Shown: piece by piece, positions 1-4,497 of the stretch
Layout of the letters: every line of letters starts with the position of its first letter
How positions within the stretch are numbered: position 1 is the first letter of the stretch
DNA from: Saccharofermentans sp.
GTDB lineage: Bacteria; Bacillota_A; Clostridia; Saccharofermentanales; Saccharofermentanaceae
NCBI GenBank assembly: GCA_024692105.1
Contig: JAILMZ010000138.1
Coordinates: 1-21,123, forward strand
Reading direction: 5' to 3'
Length of the DNA: 21,123 nucleotides
Program-made: the position numbers and the translations under genes
Notes under the pieces: generated by a model
What the model was told of the DNA's origin: nothing
The model's database searches: none
The model's input: only the letters and a program-made list of their open reading frames with translations

Positions 1-57
1 TCCTTCCACTCTTGTCATCTCATCACCTTCTTTCTTGATTTGTTCATTTCTAAGCAT
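1..57 (-). CDS. 5' end of an unknown gene running off the left edge
   Basis: On the minus strand an ATG at 57-55 is preceded at eight bases by a perfect GGAGGT ribosome binding site (71-66), and the frame stays open to the window edge. The 19 visible residues begin MLRNEQIKKEGDEM; a second ATG at 18-16 has its own GAAGGTGATGAG and is an alternative start. Nothing can be said about function. Its upstream region shares a 43-nt module with the 170-aa gene at 525-1037, so the two may be co-regulated. Partial at the 3' end. Confidence 0.55.
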   Translation of the reverse strand, partial: MLRNEQIKKEGDEMTRVEG

Positions 58-98
58 GCAAAAGCACCTCCTTTTATCAGGGTTGATTCGAAAATCTC

Positions 99-141
99 TT
101 TTCACCCTAATTATGGAGGTGCGCATATGCAAAATTTTGCA
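99..141 (-). promoter_or_regulatory. Shared 43-nt upstream module, copy 1, with palindrome TGCAAAATTTTGCA
   Basis: This stretch aligns without gaps to 1066-1108, with roughly eight differences. Read on the minus strand it has a perfect 14-bp palindrome TGCAAAATTTTGCA (128-141), then CCATAAT, then AGGGTGAAA. CATAAT resembles a -10 box, but I see no good -35 at the right distance. It lies about 40 bases upstream of the minus-strand start at 57. An operator or activator-dependent promoter is the likely role. Confidence 0.5.
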
Positions 142-199
142 GACAGGTATTTCAGTCCGTTTTTCGGGACTCTTAAACAAGAACATTTGTTTGTTTTTG

Positions 200-208
200 T
201 GGTACAAT
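200..208 (+). promoter_or_regulatory. Extended -10 promoter for the type I toxin mRNA
   Basis: TACAAT at 203-208 is preceded directly by TGG, forming an extended -10 element. No strong -35 is seen, as is common with extended -10 promoters. A start near 215 would give the toxin mRNA a leader of about 90 bases, typical for this toxin class. Confidence 0.5.
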
Positions 209-268
209 GGTATTGGCACAGCCTGCTTAATGGGCGGTTGCCTTCCGAGTACTATTTACATCTTGGGG

Positions 269-290
269 TTTCCTAAGAGAGTCTAGGAAA
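269..290 (+). promoter_or_regulatory. Leader hairpin abutting the toxin ribosome binding site
   Basis: TTTCCTA (269-275) and TAGGAAA (284-290) form a perfect 7-bp stem around an 8-base loop, and the next base begins the GGAGG of the toxin gene (291-295). Such a stem can limit ribosome access. Structured leaders that restrain translation are established for type I toxin mRNAs; this specific role is inferred. Confidence 0.4.
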
Positions 291-304
291 GGAGGGCTGT
301 TTAA

Positions 305-421
305 GTGACAGACTATGAGATTTTATCTCTGGTAATAGCCGTGATCAGTCTGCTGATTGGTGTCGTTGCCCTGTTGCTCAAACTATTTGCATATCTGGAT
401 TCCAGATACAAACGCAAATGA
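305..421 (+). CDS. Small hydrophobic type I toxin (Fst/TxpA, 'putative holin-like toxin')
   Basis: This 38-residue protein starts at GTG 305 behind GGAGG (291-295). It reads MTDYEILSLV at the N-terminus, has one hydrophobic helix at about residues 6-30, and ends in a basic, charged tail (DSRYKRK). This is the signature of the Fst/TxpA-like holin-like toxin family: a short T/S-Y-E start, one membrane span, then a charged cytoplasmic end. Members insert into the membrane, depolarise or disturb the envelope, and are restrained by an antisense RNA. A convergent promoter and shared terminator region downstream (420-538) fit that arrangement exactly. No other gene is in frame with it. The family is a confident match by pattern; toxicity is inferred. 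Confidence 0.8.
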   Translation: MTDYEILSLVIAVISLLIGVVALLLKLFAYLDSRYKRK

Positions 422-424
422 AAA

Positions 425-456
425 CCTCACCCAAAGACTGGCACTCTAGGGTGAGG
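425..456 (-). terminator. Terminator of the antitoxin RNA
   Basis: CCTCACCC and GGGTGAGG form a perfect 8-bp inverted repeat around 16 bases. On the minus strand the stem is followed by TTTTC, so it ends the antisense RNA. On the plus strand it lies directly after the toxin stop codon and can form the target structure in the mRNA. Confidence 0.65.
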
Positions 457-472
457 TGATATACCTACTCGG

Positions 473-503
473 AAGCAACCGTCTTTGCAGACTGTGCTTT
501 CTT
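473..503 (+). terminator. Terminator of the toxin mRNA
   Basis: AAGCA + GTCT pair with AGAC + TGCTT around a TTGC loop with a small internal bulge, followed by TCTT. This gives a plausible Rho-independent end for the plus-strand toxin transcript. It lies at the 5' end of the convergent antisense RNA. Confidence 0.5.
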
Positions 504-509
504 GTGATT

Positions 510-538
510 ATTCTATCATCGTGACTATTCTCCGTCAA
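510..538 (-). promoter_or_regulatory. Consensus promoter of the antitoxin RNA
   Basis: TTGACG (538-533) and TAGAAT (515-510) are separated by exactly 17 bases. It is among the best promoter matches in the window. Its -35 half lies inside the last codons of the minus-strand 170-aa gene. A strong constitutive promoter on the antisense RNA is what a type I system requires. Confidence 0.75.
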
Positions 539-1037
539 TTTCCGAATCGTAGTTTCTGAACTTTAAATAGTACGGGGTCTTATTGAAACGCCATACTGCT
601 ATCCCGATATTGTATTTGTCGAGAATGCCTTCATCGAGTTTTGCGTTTGCTTTATATAATTCAGTTTTATGCTTTTCCTCTTCAGGCATATCTTTTAACA
701 AAGAAGCAGGGAGCTCACGCCATTCATTATCGATATACAACGTCTCATCAAGTCTTTCAACAGGAACATCTAACCCGATTCCGTTTATCTGATCAAGCTT
801 GTACGCGTTTGCCAGGATCAATGCCCTCTGCTGTTTGTTAACCTTATCTCCGTTTGCAATCGATATGAGTGTTTCTGTTACGCCTATTCTCTCTTCAATG
901 GAATAGTAGTCATCTGTGCCAAACTGAACGAACTTTGACAGTTCTCTTTGGATAACCATCAACTCTGTATTCTGTTCAATCATCTTCCGCAGGATACTAT
1001 TATGAGTTAACAGTCTCTCTTTATAGTTATTTGCCAT
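525..1037 (-). CDS. Hypothetical 170-aa protein
   Basis: The start at 1037 is supported by a GGAGGT site six bases upstream (1049-1044). The protein begins MANNYKERLL and looks soluble and mostly helical, with no signal peptide or membrane span. The first 90 residues look helical, including a heptad-like stretch (about 8-35). The C-terminal part is more mixed, with a KYNIGIAVWRFNK segment near residue 142. I do not recognise the family. It is separated from the 303-aa gene upstream by a spacer containing copy 2 of the 43-nt module, so it probably has its own regulated promoter. Its 3' end contains the antitoxin promoter, so the gene and the toxin-antitoxin locus are physically interlocked. 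Confidence 0.75.
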   Translation of the reverse strand: MANNYKERLLTHNSILRKMIEQNTELMVIQRELSKFVQFGTDDYYSIEERIGVTETLISIANGDKVNKQQRALILANAYKLDQINGIGLDVPVERLDETLYIDNEWRELPASLLKDMPEEEKHKTELYKANAKLDEGILDKYNIGIAVWRFNKTPYYLKFRNYDSEIDGE

Positions 1038-1065
1038 CTTTGCACCTCCGATTATTGTAAAAATG

Positions 1066-1108
1066 CTTTCACCCTTATTATGGAGTCAAGCATGTGCAGA
1101 ATTTTGCA
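1066..1108 (-). promoter_or_regulatory. Shared 43-nt upstream module, copy 2
   Basis: Counterpart of the module at 99-141. The palindrome here is TGCAGAATTTTGCA (1095-1108), one change from perfect, and CATAAT and AGGGTGAAA are conserved at the same distances. It ends 29 bases before the start codon of the 170-aa gene at 1037. A TTGACT on the minus strand lies just before CCATAAT, too close to serve as its -35. Confidence 0.5.
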
Positions 1109-1115
1109 AAGCCTT

Positions 1116-2027
1116 TTATTCAGATTTCTTCATGTCATCAGGCAAAGCATTATAGATCCTTATTCCGCGCTTGATAATCAGAGTTGTAACGCGTCTTATG
1201 AATTTAATATATTCATCAACACCTAAGTCATAATGCTCCTTAGGTGTCTTGTTAATGATCAGATTATAATTATCATCATAATAGTCTTTCAGCATTAAGT
1301 TATTGATTATTTCTTTGCCCGAAAGCCTTTCAGGGAATACACCAAACAAAGCATAGTAATATGGCGATTCGGTCTGTTTCTTTTGCTTGGGATTATAGGA
1401 CAATAAATGTCTTACATTAAGATTGTTGTAGATGCGAGAATCATTATTGAAGTGTTGTGGTATTTCTTTTATAGAATCGTATTCTATATTCTCTTTAATA
1501 TGATTTGCTAATTTATACCAACAAGTATCCACTCCGCCGGGTTCCCCTTTTCTGCCACCGGGATTCATCATAACCGGACAGACATTGCCAACCGTATACG
1601 CAACACTGCAGAATTCGTTTAGTGCTGCTTTTAGTTCTTTATTTTTAGACAAATCATCTTTGGGGATGGGATTAATAATTTCAGAAGGACCTGTTAATGT
1701 ATCTGCCGAAATCTTTACTCTCTTATTATCTCCTATAGGATAATACAAATATCCCCCCTCTATGAAGTATCCCCCCTCTATGAAGTATTTATCACTCTTA
1801 AAGCACTTGTACTCTTTGTACGAATTTAAAGCAATCGACCATCTTTCAGCATGCTGTCTACCTTTATATTTGTCTACAAGAAGATCATGATAGTTCTTAG
1901 CACTCGTAACCGGGTCTTCCTTTTTAAGCTGCTTAAAGTCTTCATTATTAGCAAACTTGGGATATTTATTTCCAAATCTTATATCCCTGAACACATACTC
2001 AGACAAACTATACTTCTCTTCACTCAT
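1116..2027 (-). CDS. Hypothetical 303-aa protein coupled to the WYL regulator
   Basis: The start ATG at 2027 overlaps the stop of the upstream WYL gene by eight bases (ATGAGTGA), implying translational coupling. The protein is soluble, rich in Lys, Tyr and Asn, with no signal or membrane span. A central motif reads FCSVAYTVGNVCPVMMNPGG at about residues 140-159. I recognise 'YT-hydrophobic-GN' followed by a proline- and glycine-rich turn only as a pattern of uncharacterised bacterial proteins, and cannot name a family. Residues near 82-93 are an exact tandem duplication (YFIEGG twice) caused by an 18-base DNA repeat. Its composition is visibly more AT-rich than the genes upstream. It may be an effector controlled by the regulator, but no catalytic motif is evident. 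Confidence 0.8.
   Translation of the reverse strand: MSEEKYSLSEYVFRDIRFGNKYPKFANNEDFKQLKKEDPVTSAKNYHDLLVDKYKGRQHAERWSIALNSYKEYKCFKSDKYFIEGGYFIEGGYLYYPIGDNKRVKISADTLTGPSEIINPIPKDDLSKNKELKAALNEFCSVAYTVGNVCPVMMNPGGRKGEPGGVDTCWYKLANHIKENIEYDSIKEIPQHFNNDSRIYNNLNVRHLLSYNPKQKKQTESPYYYALFGVFPERLSGKEIINNLMLKDYYDDNYNLIINKTPKEHYDLGVDEYIKFIRRVTTLIIKRGIRIYNALPDDMKKSE
1750..1785. repeat. Perfect 18-bp tandem repeat inside a coding gene
   Basis: Two exact head-to-tail copies of an 18-base unit with a run of six C (1750-1767 and 1768-1785). In the minus-strand protein this gives YFIEGG twice. A third partial copy does not continue. The length is a multiple of three, so copy changes keep the frame, whereas slippage in the C6 runs would break it. 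Confidence 0.85.
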
Positions 2028-3540
2028 ACTTCTCTCCCAGCATTTTCACTTCTTCTCTAATCAACTCTCTTACTTCATCATCCAACACTTCGACCAACCC
2101 TGCATACTGCATTGCCCAATGAACTATCATCTTGGGATCCGCTTTGACCGTAACGGTGATGTAGCCGTCAGATCCATCGCGGGAAGCCAAAACCTCGTAG
2201 TGTTCACCGAACCAATCGCGCAGGAAGGTGAAGCCCTTCTTGTCACGGTTGTCTATCTTTATCCTGATGTCACGCGGCTTCCCGTATGCCATGTAGATAT
2301 GCTCGGCCATGTACCGCTCGGGGTTCCAGAAGTCACCGACAAATTTATAGTCATCTATCGGAACAAATTCCTCCGTGACGGGCTCACCATTTTCATCCGT
2401 GACGAGTGTGATATCACTCATGAGATCTACACGGTAATGGTAAATGTTGCTGCTGCCTTCATGGAAACCCAGGCAGTAGTAGAGATCATGATACTGAACC
2501 AAATGATAGGGCCGCAAAACATATATCCTGTCCTCACCAGTATCAGCGACTACATTAGGCTCGAGCGAACCGTCTTCCTTATAGTGGTTGAACTTGAAAC
2601 TGATGACATTCCTGCCTGAGATCGCTTTCTGAACGAGGCTGTTGTTATCAGCGACGCTCCTGCCGCCGAACTTCTTGGACAGACGCCCGTGCAGGACCTC
2701 GGGATTAAATAATATCTTCTGATCCTTCTTGTCCCAGAACGGTGAATAGTAGTATTCACTCGCGGTCGCAAAGATCTTCTTTACAAGCCTTGTCTTCTCC
2801 TCGGCCGTGAGCATATCAGAGAAGCAGACGGTCTCTATCAGCTTGTCCATCTCTCCGTTAGAGAAAGTATGGACCCAGGAGATATCCGTTATCTTGCTGT
2901 CAGCACTGCCCTCGATATTCTTCTTCAGAAGGTCTTTGTCAAAACCGTCATAAAGGATCTTATAGTCTTCCCTTTTGTCATTGCTGTATTCGTAAGGATC
3001 GAGTTCAAGGATCAGGTCTTTGATTATCTTCGACAGCACTCTCGGATCTGGTTTGTCCGTAAAGCCGTGCTTTTCATAGCAATACGCAAAGTGCCAGTCA
3101 AAGATATCCTGCTGCGTCAGCGAGTGATTCTCATCTGACCACATACGGAGCACGTCCAATATCTGAAGCGCCTGTCTGTCGGGCTCTTTCTTGGCGAGTT
3201 TGACACACTGTGGCTTCTTCTCATCCAGATAGATCTCGCCTTCCTTGGGAGGCCTTACTGTATCGTCATATTCCGGTTCAGGTCTTATCTTCGTTTTCCA
3301 GTAGTTTGCAAACGACAACTTAATGTATTCCGAAGCATAGGTCTTGAACGAGGCGCCTTCCTCATTATCGGGATCGTAATTCCCGGCAGCCGTATGAAGG
3401 GCCATCAAACCTTCGGAAGTGAGGTCATTCTGAACATCGCTCGGGAGGCGCGATCCGTACTTTTTGGTCAGCCAATAATCGACCAGGTATTCATAGTCCC
3501 GGAAAAGTTGATCTATATCGTTACCTGAATCATTCTTCAT
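2020..3540 (-). CDS. WYL-domain transcription regulator with a sigma-70 region 2-like N-terminus
   Basis: The ATG at 3540 (506 aa) is preferred because AAAGGA lies 11 bases upstream. An upstream start at 3597 overlaps the lipoprotein gene and lacks a ribosome site. Residues about 8-82 look like sigma-70 region 2: a DLTSEGLMALHTAA core, NYDP, then ASFKTYASEYIK. A linker to about 125 follows, then a winged-helix-like segment (LRMWSDENHSLTQQDIFD, about 127-145). The middle region has the AFSNGE/LIETVCFSD style of WYL proteins. The WYL domain spans about 318-395 (LRPYHLVQYHDLYYCLGF, then YHYRVDLMSDI), and the C-terminal extension contains IVHWAMQYAGLVEVLD. WYL proteins sense nucleic-acid or nucleotide ligands and often control defence or stress genes. 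The sigma-like fusion is unusual. It overlaps the 303-aa gene by eight bases. Confidence 0.85.
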   Translation of the reverse strand: MKNDSGNDIDQLFRDYEYLVDYWLTKKYGSRLPSDVQNDLTSEGLMALHTAAGNYDPDNEEGASFKTYASEYIKLSFANYWKTKIRPEPEYDDTVRPPKEGEIYLDEKKPQCVKLAKKEPDRQALQILDVLRMWSDENHSLTQQDIFDWHFAYCYEKHGFTDKPDPRVLSKIIKDLILELDPYEYSNDKREDYKILYDGFDKDLLKKNIEGSADSKITDISWVHTFSNGEMDKLIETVCFSDMLTAEEKTRLVKKIFATASEYYYSPFWDKKDQKILFNPEVLHGRLSKKFGGRSVADNNSLVQKAISGRNVISFKFNHYKEDGSLEPNVVADTGEDRIYVLRPYHLVQYHDLYYCLGFHEGSSNIYHYRVDLMSDITLVTDENGEPVTEEFVPIDDYKFVGDFWNPERYMAEHIYMAYGKPRDIRIKIDNRDKKGFTFLRDWFGEHYEVLASRDGSDGYITVTVKADPKMIVHWAMQYAGLVEVLDDEVRELIREEVKMLGEKYE

Positions 3541-3571
3541 GTCTTCATCCGTCCTTTGCAAGTCTCCAAGA

Positions 3572-3802
3572 TCAGTATCCCGTGCGGATCTTCGCATCGC
3601 CGACTGCAGGCAGTTCTTCTACCAAATATCCGTCTTCCGTAGTCGAATCCATAGTGAAGAAACAAACGGACACGGCCGGACTGTCAGACAGTTCAGTCGT
3701 CAGCGTAGTATTAAGCTTGGTGGGTTCAAACAGGAAACATCCGCTCAGAGCGCAGATCATTATGGCAGTTACGATGATACTCAATGCTTTTTTTAATCGC
3801 AT
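3572..3802 (-). CDS. Small lipoprotein, unknown function
   Basis: The ATG at 3802 lies six bases after GGGGTG; an in-frame GTG at 3811 is an alternative. The 76-residue product starts MRLKKALSIIVTAIMIC and has a clear lipobox, ALSGC, with the lipidated cysteine near residue 22. The mature part is only about 55 residues, Thr/Ser-rich with no recognised domain (CFFTMDSTTEDGYLVEELP). It is predicted to be anchored on the outer face of the membrane. It sits between the reductase and the WYL gene in one minus-strand run, about 18 bases after the former. It could be a shortened relic of a larger lipoprotein, but no frameshifted continuation is visible. Confidence 0.7.
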   Translation of the reverse strand: MRLKKALSIIVTAIMICALSGCFLFEPTKLNTTLTTELSDSPAVSVCFFTMDSTTEDGYLVEELPAVGDAKIRTGY

Positions 3803-3819
3803 AACAGTCACCCCAAATA

Positions 3820-4497
3820 CTAGTTTAATACTTCATACCGCAATCTTATATACGAATCTTCCAGCACCTTGCATTCTATGAGTTTCAGCGCGCCCAACCC
3901 TGACAACTCTTCGGAAGTCTTGAGCGACTCTCCGTCTATCAGCGTCGAAGTATCTCTGCCTCCGATCAGCACGGGTGCCACGACGATATCAACATAATCA
4001 AAGAGTTTATCGCGCAGGAACAATCCATTTACGGTGCCGCCTGACTGCACCGTGAGACGCTCGCAGCCATACCCGTTCCTTAACTCCTCAAGCGCATCTC
4101 TGAGAGAAGGCTTCTCTTGGAAGATAATGCTGAGATTGTCTTCATGTACAAGGAACGCAGGATGTTCCGGATTAGACGTGATGAGCACAAACTGCTTCGA
4201 CAGCGCACAGAAATACCTTATCCCGTGCTCTGTCAGATGGTGGTTATCCAGGATGGCAAAAGACACCGGCGTCTTACCCGGCATCTCCTTATCATTAACG
4301 CCCATCTTCGCCTGAACGCGCCCGGTGTTGAATGCCCACAGATCCGTCGTCTGCTCTATCTCATAGTACTGATGCAGGCCTTCTTTGACGCCTTCAATCT
4401 TCGGGAGATCGCGGTCCACATCCATCTCGTCAGTGCAGCCGGTACTTATCTTTCCGTCCACTGACATCAGCATGAACAGTGTGGTCACAGGTCTCAT
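3820..4497 (-). CDS. RibD C-terminal/DHFR-like reductase
   Basis: A 225-aa protein of the RibD_C (dihydrofolate reductase-like) fold. The N-terminus has the typical strand MRPVTTLFMLMSVDGKIS, and the cofactor region reads LTVQSGGTVNGLFLRDKLFDY, followed by the VAPVLIGGRDTSTLIDG segment. Family members use NAD(P)H to reduce a pyrimidine such as the riboflavin precursor. Stand-alone copies, like this one, often lie outside riboflavin operons and their substrates are unknown. No deaminase domain is attached and no other rib gene is near. Its start overlaps the stop of the EAL gene by four bases (ATGA), so it is translated from the same mRNA. Confidence 0.85.
   Translation of the reverse strand: MRPVTTLFMLMSVDGKISTGCTDEMDVDRDLPKIEGVKEGLHQYYEIEQTTDLWAFNTGRVQAKMGVNDKEMPGKTPVSFAILDNHHLTEHGIRYFCALSKQFVLITSNPEHPAFLVHEDNLSIIFQEKPSLRDALEELRNGYGCERLTVQSGGTVNGLFLRDKLFDYVDIVVAPVLIGGRDTSTLIDGESLKTSEELSGLGALKLIECKVLEDSYIRLRYEVLN

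Larger units (their letters stand above)
420..503 (-). ncRNA. Antisense RNA antitoxin, convergent with the toxin mRNA
   Basis: A strong minus-strand promoter (TTGACG at 538-533, 17-base spacer, TAGAAT at 515-510) predicts an RNA starting near 503. It runs to a stem CCTCACCC/GGGTGAGG (456-449 with 432-425) followed by TTTT, giving a transcript of about 80-85 bases. The RNA overlaps the 3' end of the toxin mRNA, so the two would pair over their shared tails, as in RatA/TxpA and Fst RNAII. No protein is evident in it. The ends are inferred from the promoter and terminator only. Confidence 0.7.

Noticed and set aside
525..1037. 170-aa protein as the antitoxin of the small membrane toxin
   Set aside because: It lies on the other strand with its own regulatory module. 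The convergent RNA and consensus promoter explain the control of the toxin far better.
99..1108. The two 43-nt repeats as attachment sites of an excised element
   Set aside because: They have several mismatches and each stands at the same place in front of a minus-strand gene, which fits a promoter module better. No integrase is present.
1957..2619. Plus-strand open frame of 220 codons
   Set aside because: Antisense to the WYL gene, whose domain motifs are clear; no start signal.
3541..3597. Upstream start of the WYL gene at 3597
   Set aside because: No ribosome site, and it overlaps the lipoprotein gene. The ATG at 3540 has AAAGGA upstream.
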